A stretch of DNA of 64,000 nucleotides from Cymbomonas tetramitiformis (lineage: Eukaryota; Chlorophyta; Pyramimonadophyceae; Pyramimonadales; Pyramimonadaceae). Positions 27,695 through 38,400 of the stretch are shown piece by piece (within the stretch, counting starts at the first letter, position 1; each line of letters opens with the position of its first letter). The position numbers were made by a program, and so were the translations under genes. Under the pieces are notes generated by a model. It worked only from the letters and a program-made list of their open reading frames with translations, did not search any database and was not told the origin of the DNA. The DNA is taken from the NCBI GenBank assembly GCA_001247695.2, contig LGRX02033450.1:32611-96610 (forward strand), given 5' to 3'.

Positions 27695-27867
27695 GGAGTG
27701 GTCTACCTCCTGGGATCACTCCGCTAAGGTACCCATCTAAGTTCCAGTTCTTAGGTTCTCTGGTTCCTTGCTGTTTCCAGTTCTTAGGTTCTCTGGTTCC
27801 TCTTCGAGCATAGTTCGCCTGCCGCTACCAGGGCACCACTTTCAAGAAGAAGGGTGCCACTTGGAAT
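27695..27867 (-). other. Gypsy short 3' untranslated region
   Basis: 173 bp between the Pol stop (27,868) and the PPT. It contains a duplicated 32-bp phrase, CAGTTCTTAGGTTCTCTGG (near 27,743 and 27,778). No ORF. Confidence 0.6.
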
Positions 27868-30800
27868 CTAAAGCGGGTCTTCAGTGTCGCGGAGGCGTAA
27901 ATGTCGGAAAGGTTGTCGTAGCAGTAGTGCTGGTACGGGGTATACACTCGCAGATTGACCTGCTCCAGTCTGCTGCGGGTGAGGTCCAAGCTGAGCAGTC
28001 TCTGGGTGAGCACCGGTTGCCCATCTGCACGCACACGGTGTCGAAGTAGTACAGCGTAGCAGGGGCGAGGGTGGTGCTGAGTTCGTCCATATGCAGGTGG
28101 GTTTCATGTACTGCGTACCATACATGCAGTAGGTACACACCAGCGGTGGGGGAAGCTGGCGCATCATAGGGCGAAGCCGTAGCGCGTTAGGAAAGCGACC
28201 TCTGGGGTTTTCCATGAACCAATGTTTTGGCTCTAGGCAGTCAATGATCTGCAATGCTCGTCGTACAATTTTGTCAGCCAGGGGAAGGTCAGGGGGTCCA
28301 CCAGTGGTGCGCGCTTGACTGTACTGCCTGCAGGGGGGACTTGCCCAAATAACATCGAAGAATCCAGGCGGGTATTGCTTGTAGTCCCATTGCAGGATGT
28401 CACACACATGAGTGGGTTGCCAGATATGCCCGGAGTCGAGGGTCACCACTGAGGCGGAGGGGAAGCAATTTAGGAATTCCCTCTCTACTGAGCCAGTACC
28501 GCTGAAAAGTACGAGAATCCTGGGCGTGCGGGTTGTTTTTGCCTGTATTGCCAGCAGCTCTGTCACCAGTGCCAACGACCCATCTTCCACGCGCTCCTGG
28601 CGTTCCCACGGCAGGGGGATATCATCTTCCATCTGTTCGAGCTGGTCCAGTTCATCGCAGGGATTGGTGATGAGGTGGGCCAGTGTCATTCCGGCTTGAG
28701 CGGAGTGACGGCCACGCTGCTCGCGTCGCCGAGTGGCTTCGTCGCGGACTTGCGCTTCCATGTGCAGTCTCGCTTGCTCGAATTCACGAAGTTGTTGAAG
28801 TGGACTTCCGCGTTCAAGTTTGTCACGCGTCCTCCATTGGTCGTGAGCTTTGGAGTAGCCAGTCCAGCGAACCTTCCACTCTTCCACCTCCTTTCCTCGA
28901 ACAGACCGCACTCGACGTGCAAGGATACGCTCAACGTGTGCTTCCTTCTGACCGTCCACTACCACCTCTTCAGGTACTGCTAGGTGATCGCGTGCGGCAA
29001 AAGCATCTTGACCGCTGGTGTACGGTTTGAGGCGATGTTGAGCGAACACGTCGTGAATCCGCCAGTGAGGAGGGAGGCGTAGGCGGTAGGCTACTGGAGC
29101 TCCTCTGTCGGCCTCGGGCATGGTCATCTGTATATCGCTGAAGAAGCGTTCGGTCACAGGAACTGGTCCATGCCAGCGCTTGGTCAGTTTCCTACAGATG
29201 GAGCGATCCATCACCTTCTCCGTAAGGTGTTTCGCCTCTATCCAGACCAGATCTCCAACAGCATACTCCCGCTGCCCGTGTCTGCGATCAAACTGTTCGC
29301 GCTGTCGCTGTTGAGCCAGCTCCAACCGCTGCCTGGCGTCCCGCAGCTGCGACGAAAATTTCACAGCCACTTCGTGTGCGGTGCCTACTCCCCCAGTTCG
29401 TCGTCCAGCGGTGGACTGCGCGGCCTCCAGGAAAAGATCCAACTGCGACAGCGGCGAGAACCCGAACACCAGTTCAAACGGCGTGAAGCCAGTAGATTCA
29501 CTCCTGGAGTCATTGATCGCGAACTCCACGTTAGTGGTGAACAGATCCCAGTCCTCCACATTGGCGTCAACAAAGGACCTGAGCATGTCCTCAATAACCC
29601 TGTTGCTGTGTTCCGCCTGGCCGTCAGACCGAGGGTTGTACGGCGTGGTACGAGCCACTTTCACACCCATCAGTCTCATGAGTTCCTGCCAGAAAGCATC
29701 TTGAAACCGCGGGTCACGATCAGAGACAATCTTCATAGGCGCGCCATGTAAGCGCCACACCGAGTCAAAGTAGATTCTGGCCACCACAGCTGCGGAGCTG
29801 TCGCCGAAGTTCATTGGCACAACGTGGACCATCTTCGTCAGCTTGCAGGTGAAGGCCACGAAAGCATCATTGCCCCTCTCCGATACCGGCAGGCCGGTGA
29901 CGAAGTCCACCGCGACATCCTGCCATGGCCTGTTCGGGATGCTGTGAGGGTTTAGCAACCCATCCGGGTAAGTTCCCCGCGGTCTCACTGATTGGCACAC
30001 TGCGCAGGATGCAACCCAGGTGCCCACATCTTCTGCGGCACCACGCCAATAGAAGCGTCGCAGCACCCTCTCCAGAGTCTTGTCTCGCCCAGTATGGCCT
30101 GAGGACAATGACTCATGAGCATGGCGAATCACTACTTCTCGAAGTGGAGAGTCCTCCCCCAGCACCAACTGATATCTCCCTGCTGCGGTCCTCCAAACCA
30201 CTTCACCCACCAGCCTGAAGTCCTGTAGGCATTGGTGTGGTGCCGCCTTCACTTTCTCCCGCAGCGAACGAAGTGTCCCCTCTCGGGTGTACTCCGCTTT
30301 CAACGCACGCAGGAACTTTGAGTCCGACTGCTGGGAGGATGCGTCTCTGAAGGCTGCTGCCTCACCTGTCCTTATCACAGCGGGGGCCGTTCGCGGGTGC
30401 CTCACGCGTGCCGGCTGTGGTTTGGCGGGAGGGGCGTGTACTATCAGAACAGGCCAACGAAGGTCGAAGGCCTTCCCATCTGGGTTCTCGAAGAACTGAT
30501 TGGGCTCGCCCTTATCATCGTGAGTAGGGATGACCTCCACGATCTGCATATTGGCCTTTCTGAAAAGTTTGCGCCACGCGGGGAGCTTGGACTGGTGATC
30601 TGGTAGAACGAAGACTGCTGAGGTGTTTTCTGGGTCTGCCTTCCATTCTGCGATATACTTGTTCAAAATCGCCTCCACCGTAATGTGCTTGGAGTTATAT
30701 GGAGGGTTACACCAAACCCGAAGGCCCCTCCATTTCTCTGAAAGGCAGTCTGTCCAGAATCTATCCGCCTGTCTGTTGCGGCCGCCAAAGTCACAACAGG

Positions 30801-33800
30801 CGTCCACATCGAAGGGTCCAAACTTCTCGGCGTACTTCGAGGAGTACTCTGCTCGGACACGCCAATTCTGTGAGTCTTCGGGGGGAGTCTGCCGTTTTTG
30901 CGGGTGAAGGACCGGGGATGGAGCTGACTGCTGGGGCGCCTGCTGCGGGGATGGTGAGCTCACTGGCACCTTCTCAGTGGGCGCCTCCGATGCGTCAGCT
31001 CGTGATGGCGTTCGCGTCTTCGGTGACGCCAACTGTGGAGGCGCTGGAGTCGTAGGGGCTCTTCCAGCGCGTGACATGCTCCTCGTTATCCTTATCTGAG
31101 GTGGAGCTCTGTCAGGGGGTTGGTGTGGGGCTTCTGTCGGCTTCGCGCTATCAGCTTCAGGCCAATCAGGCATGTCGAAGTCGAGGTGATCCTCCTTCAT
31201 TCCCTTATAGAGCTTCGGATTAACGAGAGCGATGGTCTCCCCCATGTCCATGGCCTGTTCCGCCACGGAGAGGGTCTCCACTGCTGAGAGCCAACAGTCA
31301 ACCGTCTGAGCCCAGTGGGGATGAGCTGCGGGTGGTGAGCTGGAGAAGCATTCAGACTCCAGCGTTGCCAGAGGGTCTTTCGGCAGGTCTGAGGTGGGGT
31401 CGATCACTCCTGCCTCCTTCAACCCCTCGCGAACGTCCTTGTCTTTGAAGTCGGGTCTTCTGGACAGGGCGTCTGGTACCAGCAGCAGCGCTCCCTTGAT
31501 GTACTCCATTCTCGGGACTCCCACCTCCACCAGATCCATGTACCAGCGTGCCTGTCTGCGGCTAAGCTCTCTGCCAGGTTCCATCAGCCATTCAAGGGGG
31601 CGGTGATCACCCTGGATGCGGAAGTTGGTGAAGATGAGGTAATGCCGCCAGGTGACGGTGGTACAGTGGTGTAGAGCACCTAGCTCACGCTCGCCGGTGT
31701 GGTAATTCTGCTCGGCGGCTGAGAACTGGCGGCTCTCGTATGCTATCACGCGCAGCCCAAGACCATCTCCATTGTCTTGCATAAGTACTCCCCCAAGAGC
31801 GATGCCGCTAGCATCCGTCTGCACCACGAAAGGCGCTGTGCCGTCTGCGGCACCCTTAATGTTGGGCAAGGCGAGCACTGGCGCTGATGTGAGGGCCTTC
31901 TTCAGCTCCTCGAAGGCCCACTGCTGCATGGGACCCCACTCCCAGGGTACGTCCGACTTGGTCAACCGGGTGAGGGGCTGAGCGATCTCGGAGAAGCAGT
32001 GGATGAACCTGCGGTAATACCCCGCTAGGCCCAAGAACTGCCTGACGTGGGTAACCGTCTCCAGCTCGGGCCAGTCCCTCACTGCAGCCACCTTGTCGTG
32101 TTGGGGTCTGCAGCCATCTGCGGAGATACAGTGGCCAAGGAACCGCAAGGATTTCTTCAACAGCTGGCACTTGGACCTCTTGAGGAAGACGCCCTTCTCC
32201 CTGCATGTCAGGAGCAGTTGTTTGACGTGCTCGTAGTGCTCTGCAGCGGTGTTGCTGAAGACGACCACATCATCGATGAAGATCCGGACAAATGGAAGAT
32301 GGCCCAAGGCCCGCTGCATCCGTCGCTGGTACTGAGATGGTGAATTCTGCAGCCCCTGCGGCATGACCAACCACTCATATGACCCCATTTGGGTGGTGAA
32401 GGCGGTCTTCTCGACATCTCCTGGTGCCATCGGTACTTGCCAGAAGCCATCCACCGCGTCGAACGAAGAGAAGAACTTCGCACCCTGCATCTCGTCGAAC
32501 ATCATCTGGATGTCTGGGAGAGGATACTTGTCCTTAACTGTCTGGCGGTTGAGGAGCCGGTAATCGATCACCAGTCGCAGCTCCTTGGGGTTCCCGGGTT
32601 TAGGGACCATCAAACAGGGAGCTGCATAAGGGCTGGAAGAGGGTCGGATGTAGCCCTTGGACATCAGAGTCTCCACGCGTTCTCGAAGTTGGCGGAGTTC
32701 CTCTGCGGACTTCTTGTAGATGCGCTGGCAGGGAGGTCCCTTCTTGCTCAGCTCAGGGTCCAGGTTAATGTTGGCTTCATCTTGGGGGTCATGTCTGAGT
32801 CCATCGATGTTCGGTAGGGCAGTCGTCATCTCCTTCTTGTACTCCTCACCCCAGAAGTCCTGAAACTTGAGGGTCCACTCAGGGCTCACTTCTGCATCTT
32901 CAGTATCCGCAGCGGGTTCGGCGTTCTCAGAGTCGATAGCCGTGGCTGCAAAGGCAGAAGCAGTATCGTCGGGGGACTTCTCGGCCACCATGAGCCAGGC
33001 GGGCTGTATCTCCGGGTCGTCATTGCCGCGTAGCTTCTGCGTCTCCGCATACACCAGGTACTTCTTCAGCTGGGCAGGGGTCAGGAACACCTCATCCACC
33101 AATCCCGCGCAGGCCGTACCCTTCGGAGACCTGTCCCCAGATGCTTTCCCAGGAGAACAGCCTGTGATGGTGACGCGATCCCCAATCTTGCCACTGCGGG
33201 ACTTCCTGAGGAAGGAGACGGAGCCATTCCCTTCATAGCCCAGAGTGACAGGAGAATGACTGCGCAGCCACCTTCCGCCGAGGATAACATCCACCTGTAT
33301 GCCCAGTGGCAGGATCCGGAGGGCAAGGGCGTTCTCCGTATAGGTGCCCGTGGTGGTGTGCGTGTTAAACTTGGCGTACGCGGTGGCGCCAGTGATCTTC
33401 ACAGATCCATCCGCCAGGGTGACTCGCATCTCGGAGCCAGCTCGTGTTGTGAGGCCACATCGCTTAGCGCTCTGCTCCGAGATGAAGTTGTCAGAGGCCC
33501 CCGAGTCAATCAGCACCTTGACCGTGTGCCCTCTGAGGGTTGCGTAGAATACCAGCAGTAGCGGTCCTTCTTCGTCATGTGCCGCTGCAAGGGTACCCTC
33601 GATGTCGGTCTTCCACTGAACTCCCCCATCTGTGCGTATGCTTTTGCACTTGAGGTTGGGGAGGAGGTTGTCCGAGGCCTCGCGGCATTCTTCCAACGTT
33701 TGCCTACACGCGGCGTAGAACTCCTCATCCAGCAAATCAACATCTTCAGGCGGATGACTGACGAGGTTGTCTGCACTCGCCGTCAGCAGGGTGCCCGCTG

Positions 33801-35475
33801 AGGTGCATTCGCTCGAGGTGGGGCTGACATGAGTGGTGTCGCTGGTGGTAGGGCTCACATGGGTGGTGTCACTGGTAGTAGGGCTCACATGTGTAGTGCC
33901 ACTGGTGGTAGGGCTAACATGGGTAGTGCCGCTTACTGTGGGGCTCACGTGGGTAGTGCCGCTTGTTGTGGGGCTCACATGGGTAGCGACACTATTGGTG
34001 AGACTGCCATGGGTGAGAGGATCCTCGTCATGCTGAGGGCTGCCAGCAGGGGAGTCGTGGGCGAGCTGGTGGGAGCTCTGGTGGTCAGTTCTCGTCTGAG
34101 GGGTCCCAGCTGCTGCCATCTGCTGGGTGAAACAGAGCGAGTTGACCGAGGACTCCTCTTCCATCACCTCAGGGTCTTCAGCGATGGGGTGGCTGTCGAG
34201 ACAGGGTGGCGCTTCATCCACTTCATGCGTTTTGACGGTGGTCATCTGCTGGGAGAAGCAAAGCGAACTGGGTGCGGAGGTCTCCTCCGCCTCTGAGCAG
34301 TAGGATGAACCTTCGGGGTTTCCTCCCGGGGTGGCCGGCGCGTTATCATGGTGCGAAGATGTAGTCTCTGTTGTGGGCTCGGCCAGCGAGGATGATGGAG
34401 GGGATGCTCCCAAGGGGCTGGGACCCAGCTTCCTCATCTTGTACTGGTGTACTGCGTGCAGACTGCACCAGGCGCCAGGTAAACCCACATCTCCCGCTGT
34501 CCCAGGTATCGTGCCCACTTCAGTGTCCAGGGTGCAGAGGGATGTCGAAGACCTCGCTGCTGCTCTTCGTGCGCCCTCCTTTTCCCACAGCCTGCTACCT
34601 GGGGAAGAGTCTGGACTCGAAGTGGCGATTGCCTTTTGCTGCTCGGCAGGCGACAGCTCTCTCCAAGCCGCGTAGAGGTCGTGGGAGCTGGTGTTAGAGG
34701 ATTCGGGGACTTGCTGGCGACCGTCGTGTGAAAGGAGGTGCCACAATGCTATGCGCTGATGGCCTTCTTTGCGATCTTGAGGTTCGCGGGCAATGCGTAT
34801 CCTCTCTGCCAGCTGGTTGGCGCGGTTCACGCGCTCCTTTGGCGATCGACTCCCAGAGTGTACACGGCTGCGGACGCGCTCCGACATTTTATCCACCAGG
34901 TCCTTGGCAGCCTCTGGGGACTTGCGCAGAGCTCTGCGGACCTTCTGCATGGCGACTTCGAGGGGGAGGGAGTACAGATCTCTCTTCCAGTGCCACGCAG
35001 TTAGCCTTTTCCGTGGGTCTGCGAGGTTGGACTGATAGATGGGCAGCGGTAGGACAACACGCGGTCGGGGGCGAAGGTCGCGGGGCTCTCCGCGGTTGTT
35101 GCCCATAATGGGGGGTCTGTGCCGGGGAACTCGTCGTCCCCTCCGACCCTCGATCCTCGCTTGTGTATAAGCGGGGCCGTCATCAAGAGGTAGCGACGGC
35201 TCATCGAAGGGGGTGCTTCCTGCGAGAGGGTGGCTGGACAAGTCATCCCTCGGCGGCGATGGGGCACCAGCTGAGCGGTAGGTGCGTCGCAAGCGGGTCC
35301 CAGAGGTGAAGGCCACACTCTTGGGGTGGGGACGTTGGCCCCAAGGGTCTCTGCGTCCTCGGGCGCGTCGGGGTTCCACTGGTTCTGACCGCTTCTCCAG
35401 GGCGGAGAGGGTCTGATCATCAGGGCAAGACCTCACTTCCCCGAAGGGCAGGGTCTGGGGCTGGCCGCCGGCCAG
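27868..35475 (-). CDS. pol: Gypsy Pol: PR-RT-RH-adenine MTase-like-INT-chromodomain-C5 MTase, by UGA read-through
   Basis: Open from the codon after the gag UGA (35,476-35,478) to 27,868. The track start at 35,436 is a GTG, so I treat Pol as a read-through product. Positions counted from 35,436: protease VLIDSGASDNF (about 642); RT with FIDDVVVFS (about 1054); RNase H QTDASGIALGG (about 1207); a Dam-like domain with FDVDACC (about 1545) and WCNPPYN (about 1577); integrase zinc motif HAHES...CAVCQ (about 1812), then D (AVDFVTGLP, 1845), D (SDRDPRF, 1906) and E (SDGQAEHSNRVIE, about 1950); chromodomain with ERILARR and KVRWTGY (about 2164-2202); C5 methyltransferase with ILVLFSGTGSV (about 2305), VIWASPPCRQYS (catalytic Cys) and FMENPRG, to CIWTN (about 2450). 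Both methyltransferase domains are additions to the normal set; the second has motif I, PC and ENP intact. Confidence 0.94.
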   Translation of the reverse strand: MAGGQPQTLPFGEVRSCPDDQTLSALEKRSEPVEPRRARGRRDPWGQRPHPKSVAFTSGTRLRRTYRSAGAPSPPRDDLSSHPLAGSTPFDEPSLPLDDGPAYTQARIEGRRGRRVPRHRPPIMGNNRGEPRDLRPRPRVVLPLPIYQSNLADPRKRLTAWHWKRDLYSLPLEVAMQKVRRALRKSPEAAKDLVDKMSERVRSRVHSGSRSPKERVNRANQLAERIRIAREPQDRKEGHQRIALWHLLSHDGRQQVPESSNTSSHDLYAAWRELSPAEQQKAIATSSPDSSPGSRLWEKEGARRAAARSSTSLCTLDTEVGTIPGTAGDVGLPGAWCSLHAVHQYKMRKLGPSPLGASPPSSSLAEPTTETTSSHHDNAPATPGGNPEGSSYCSEAEETSAPSSLCFSQQMTTVKTHEVDEAPPCLDSHPIAEDPEVMEEESSVNSLCFTQQMAAAGTPQTRTDHQSSHQLAHDSPAGSPQHDEDPLTHGSLTNSVATHVSPTTSGTTHVSPTVSGTTHVSPTTSGTTHVSPTTSDTTHVSPTTSDTTHVSPTSSECTSAGTLLTASADNLVSHPPEDVDLLDEEFYAACRQTLEECREASDNLLPNLKCKSIRTDGGVQWKTDIEGTLAAAHDEEGPLLLVFYATLRGHTVKVLIDSGASDNFISEQSAKRCGLTTRAGSEMRVTLADGSVKITGATAYAKFNTHTTTGTYTENALALRILPLGIQVDVILGGRWLRSHSPVTLGYEGNGSVSFLRKSRSGKIGDRVTITGCSPGKASGDRSPKGTACAGLVDEVFLTPAQLKKYLVYAETQKLRGNDDPEIQPAWLMVAEKSPDDTASAFAATAIDSENAEPAADTEDAEVSPEWTLKFQDFWGEEYKKEMTTALPNIDGLRHDPQDEANINLDPELSKKGPPCQRIYKKSAEELRQLRERVETLMSKGYIRPSSSPYAAPCLMVPKPGNPKELRLVIDYRLLNRQTVKDKYPLPDIQMMFDEMQGAKFFSSFDAVDGFWQVPMAPGDVEKTAFTTQMGSYEWLVMPQGLQNSPSQYQRRMQRALGHLPFVRIFIDDVVVFSNTAAEHYEHVKQLLLTCREKGVFLKRSKCQLLKKSLRFLGHCISADGCRPQHDKVAAVRDWPELETVTHVRQFLGLAGYYRRFIHCFSEIAQPLTRLTKSDVPWEWGPMQQWAFEELKKALTSAPVLALPNIKGAADGTAPFVVQTDASGIALGGVLMQDNGDGLGLRVIAYESRQFSAAEQNYHTGERELGALHHCTTVTWRHYLIFTNFRIQGDHRPLEWLMEPGRELSRRQARWYMDLVEVGVPRMEYIKGALLLVPDALSRRPDFKDKDVREGLKEAGVIDPTSDLPKDPLATLESECFSSSPPAAHPHWAQTVDCWLSAVETLSVAEQAMDMGETIALVNPKLYKGMKEDHLDFDMPDWPEADSAKPTEAPHQPPDRAPPQIRITRSMSRAGRAPTTPAPPQLASPKTRTPSRADASEAPTEKVPVSSPSPQQAPQQSAPSPVLHPQKRQTPPEDSQNWRVRAEYSSKYAEKFGPFDVDACCDFGGRNRQADRFWTDCLSEKWRGLRVWCNPPYNSKHITVEAILNKYIAEWKADPENTSAVFVLPDHQSKLPAWRKLFRKANMQIVEVIPTHDDKGEPNQFFENPDGKAFDLRWPVLIVHAPPAKPQPARVRHPRTAPAVIRTGEAAAFRDASSQQSDSKFLRALKAEYTREGTLRSLREKVKAAPHQCLQDFRLVGEVVWRTAAGRYQLVLGEDSPLREVVIRHAHESLSSGHTGRDKTLERVLRRFYWRGAAEDVGTWVASCAVCQSVRPRGTYPDGLLNPHSIPNRPWQDVAVDFVTGLPVSERGNDAFVAFTCKLTKMVHVVPMNFGDSSAAVVARIYFDSVWRLHGAPMKIVSDRDPRFQDAFWQELMRLMGVKVARTTPYNPRSDGQAEHSNRVIEDMLRSFVDANVEDWDLFTTNVEFAINDSRSESTGFTPFELVFGFSPLSQLDLFLEAAQSTAGRRTGGVGTAHEVAVKFSSQLRDARQRLELAQQRQREQFDRRHGQREYAVGDLVWIEAKHLTEKVMDRSICRKLTKRWHGPVPVTERFFSDIQMTMPEADRGAPVAYRLRLPPHWRIHDVFAQHRLKPYTSGQDAFAARDHLAVPEEVVVDGQKEAHVERILARRVRSVRGKEVEEWKVRWTGYSKAHDQWRTRDKLERGSPLQQLREFEQARLHMEAQVRDEATRRREQRGRHSAQAGMTLAHLITNPCDELDQLEQMEDDIPLPWERQERVEDGSLALVTELLAIQAKTTRTPRILVLFSGTGSVEREFLNCFPSASVVTLDSGHIWQPTHVCDILQWDYKQYPPGFFDVIWASPPCRQYSQARTTGGPPDLPLADKIVRRALQIIDCLEPKHWFMENPRGRFPNALRLRPMMRQLPPPLVCTYCMYGTQYMKPTCIWTNSAPPSPLLRCTTSTPCACRWATGAHPETAQLGPHPQQTGAGQSASVYPVPALLLRQPFRHLRLRDTEDPL
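28085..28530 (-). other. C5-cytosine methyltransferase domain at the Pol C-terminus
   Basis: Motif I (LFSGTGS), motif IV (SPPC), motif VI-like (ENP) and a CxYCxYG...IWTN segment occur in the same order and spacing as in the PLV methyltransferase at 25,096-25,722. A later HPETAQ also matches HIETAQ of the viral enzyme. It lies after the chromodomain, so it would be delivered with integrase to the target if not cleaved off. Its likely role is methylating new copies or target chromatin, but this is inference. Confidence 0.88.
30560..30850 (-). other. NPPY adenine-methyltransferase-like domain in Pol
   Basis: Lies between RNase H and integrase. FDVDACCDFGGRNRQADRFW, WCNPPYN and VFVLPDHQS follow the pattern of phage-type DNA N6-adenine methyltransferases (Dam family), in which NPPY is the catalytic motif IV. 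A shorter relative, WCNPPF, is in the Ngaro Pol here (about 20,380). Activity cannot be judged from sequence. Confidence 0.7.
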
Positions 35476-35478
35476 TCA
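35461..35478 (-). promoter_or_regulatory. Gag-Pol UGA read-through site with adjacent hairpin
   Basis: In sense the gag stop is TGA followed by C, and the next 15 bases, CTGGCCGGCGGCCAG, form a perfect 6-bp stem with a GGC loop. The frame continues open into pol. UGA-C is a leaky context, and structure just 3' of a stop is known to promote read-through in gammaretroviruses. No frameshift would be needed. Confidence 0.7.
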
Positions 35479-38400
35479 TTCATCGCTCTCCACCGGGGGA
35501 AGGCCGTCACCCTCCACAAGCTCGATGCCCGCAAGGGCCGCCAGGGTCTGGTAGCTCTGCTCGTCCTCACAGGTAGCAAGAGCCAGGACCTCCTCGGAGA
35601 ACTCTTCTGGGACGCCATCCACCGAGGAGATGTCCTCCTGCTGCTCGATGGCCCAAACGACGGCGGCTACAAACCCAGGGGAGTTCGCCAGTCGAGCGGG
35701 TGCATTGGCCCTCCACTCCTTGAGCTTAGCCTCGTCCGTACAGTTACGGACGATGTGCTCCGCAGAGCCGCAGGCGAAGCACCGGCGGACTTTCGGAGCA
35801 TCAGGGCGGGAGAGGCCAGGTGGTGGTGGCAAAGGGGTCACTGCCGCGGCGACGGTGGTGGCAGGCCCATTCTCCAGCATGGCAAGAGCTGGGCGGCTCG
35901 AAGAGGGGGTACGCCTGTAGAAGGGGGTGCGAGGTGGTGGGTTGGCGAAGGAAACAGCACGGGGAGGACGGTCTTGAGAGCGCCTCTGAGCCGCCTCCGT
36001 GTCAATGTCACTCTCCACCTCCTCAGCAACTTCCCGAATCTTCAACAAGGCGTTGTGGGTGCCTGGGATGTCGTCAGCAACGGCCTTCCTCTCCCACTCT
36101 TCTGGTTTGGAGACATCCAAGTGGATGGCTCTCAGGCGCCGCATCACCTTGGGTGCATATTTCAGCCCCCGGCGGTACGTAGAGAGCATCGACAAATTGG
36201 TCATCTCCACGCAATTTGGGACTCTGCCGGCCAAGAAGTTGACGGAGGCCATGCGGGTCTCCAGTCGCGAGAAATACTCCGCCGCGGTCTCGCTCACCGC
36301 CTGCTTCAGGGCAATGGCCTCGCCGTGTGCGTTCTCCAGGTAGGCCTGCGTCAGAGAGCACACCGCCAGATCGCTGAAGAACACATCCAGGTCCCCGTAG
36401 CGTTGGTGCCAAGCTTGCTCGGACCCAAAGGTCCCCGCCGCGCGCTCCAAGAACTTTCTCTGCTGGTCTTGAAGAGTATACTCCTTGAAGCTCCAAAGAA
36501 GGCTTGACACACTCGCCTGGTACTCTGATACTGATGGCGTACAACTGGGAGTGGTCAGTGCTTCGATCACGATGGCCTCCTGGAATACCTTCCGCACCAT
36601 GTGGGAGTAGTGCTCCAGCTGCGTCAGGAGTCCCTCCTTGTCGGCCGATTTTGTGTCGGACGCGGAGCGGGGGAACCTGGTGACGCTCTTGACCAGCTTT
36701 AGCACCATCTCTTTGGTCTTGTGCTCCAGGCGGACCTCGTCTGGAGATGCTCGCAGGTTAGTGCCCTGCGGCAGACGGACGATGCCTGGAACAAAGGGAG
36801 TGGCGCTGGGAGAGAGCACGGGGTTTGCAGCGGCGGCAGAGTGAACGGGGTTCACGGCAGCGGCAGAGTGAACGGGGTTTGCGGCGGCGGAATGGGGAAA
36901 ACGGGCAGGAGGTGGTGGTCCCGGGGCATGCGCGGGCGGAGGCGCAGGCGCGGGATTTGTGGGGACTGCGGTCGGAGTGGGCGGTAATGTAGGGGCTGAT
37001 GGTGGTGCGGGGAGTGGAAGAGGTGTATGGAAGGGCAGGGGTGTGGATGGTTGTGCGGCCACCACGCTCATGCTCCGGTACCAATCGGAGTTGCTGACCT
37101 CCGACCACGCGGCGAGCCCGTCCTGATCGAAGTTCTGCATCTCCGACTCCCGCGCAGTAGCAGGGATCCACTCCCATACTGGCTGCCCCATGCTGGTAGA
37201 CCGCACATTGGCCGCGGCTGGGTCCCCCATTGCCATATCCATGACCTCGCGGTCGACCATAAGGACCCAGGTCTCCACACGAGGGTTGGTAAGGGGTAGG
37301 GGTGCATGGTGTAGCCGGCCCCCCATGCGCGCATATGCAGTCAGCGGCGCTCCCAGCAGGTGCATGATCCTGAACAAAATGGCGTCGCCCTGCACCCCAG
37401 CCCGGCGGCGTTCGTCCCATGGTAGGGAGACGGTTGCCGCGCCTCGCACCCCAGCTGACTGATGCACCCACAATGACCCACCATCGTGGGTGACGAAGAG
37501 GGCTCTGACCTCTGGGTACTGAGGGTAGGAGGGCTCTGGTGCGGGATCGTCAGGGGGATCCTGAGGTGGATCACTAGGGGGGCCTGGTGGCGAGTCGCTT
37601 GAACTGGAGTCTCTGGGCTCTGAGTCGGGATTGCCACCGCCGTGCACCACCGTCTCCATCGACTGCCGCCGGCGGGCCACCATCATGTTATGGGGATTTG
37701 GCCGGCCCTGAGTGGGAGGTTCGGCAGGAGCGGTCTCAGCGGCGGTCTGAGGCACTGGAGGGGTTACGCTGGCGACCGCGTCTGCCTCGCGTAGATGGTC
37801 CGCCGTCAGGCCCTGTGCGCTGCCCTGAGGGTCGCCTGGTGGGGAGGCTCCTGCCGATGTCGTCGCACCAGGCAGCGCGAGTCCTCTCGAGAGCACCGCG
37901 GAGATGTCCAGGGCCTGTACTGCCGCTAGGACTTCTCTGCGAATGTGTTCGCTTCGGCTGCTCGCGTCCGAGTCAGAGCCGGACCTGTGGGCGGCCCTCC
38001 GCCTGCGCTCAGCCCGTGCCTGCGTGCTTCGGCTGCCTCTGGTCCCCGTGCTGGTGCGGCTGATGTCCGTGCCAGAGTCGGGGTCAGAGTGATCGGGTGC
38101 GTGGCTTGGACCTGGGAGATGCTTGCCATGTGTCGCAGGGCCCGAAGATGCCCTTCGGGAACGCCGACGCCGGCGAGTCTCTGAGGTTGTCGCCACCGCG
38201 GGAAGGTGACGCACCAAGAGCTGGGTACCGCCCAAGACGTTCTGCTGAACCCCGCTGTCAAGGGGTACCTGCAGAGGGTCCGGCAGGGCCGCGGCGCCGA
38301 TGCTGATGAAGTGCTGCAGCGATGAGGGATCCGCGCCTGAGTCGTGAAGCGCGGAGGTGGCTGGTGCCAGCTGATGGGACTGCTGTGGTCGATGTTGCGG

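Noticed and set aside
27881..28138. 85-codon alternative frame at the end of gypsy Pol
   Set aside because: The Pol frame itself continues to resemble the viral methyltransferase (HPETAQ against HIETAQ), so no frameshift is needed.
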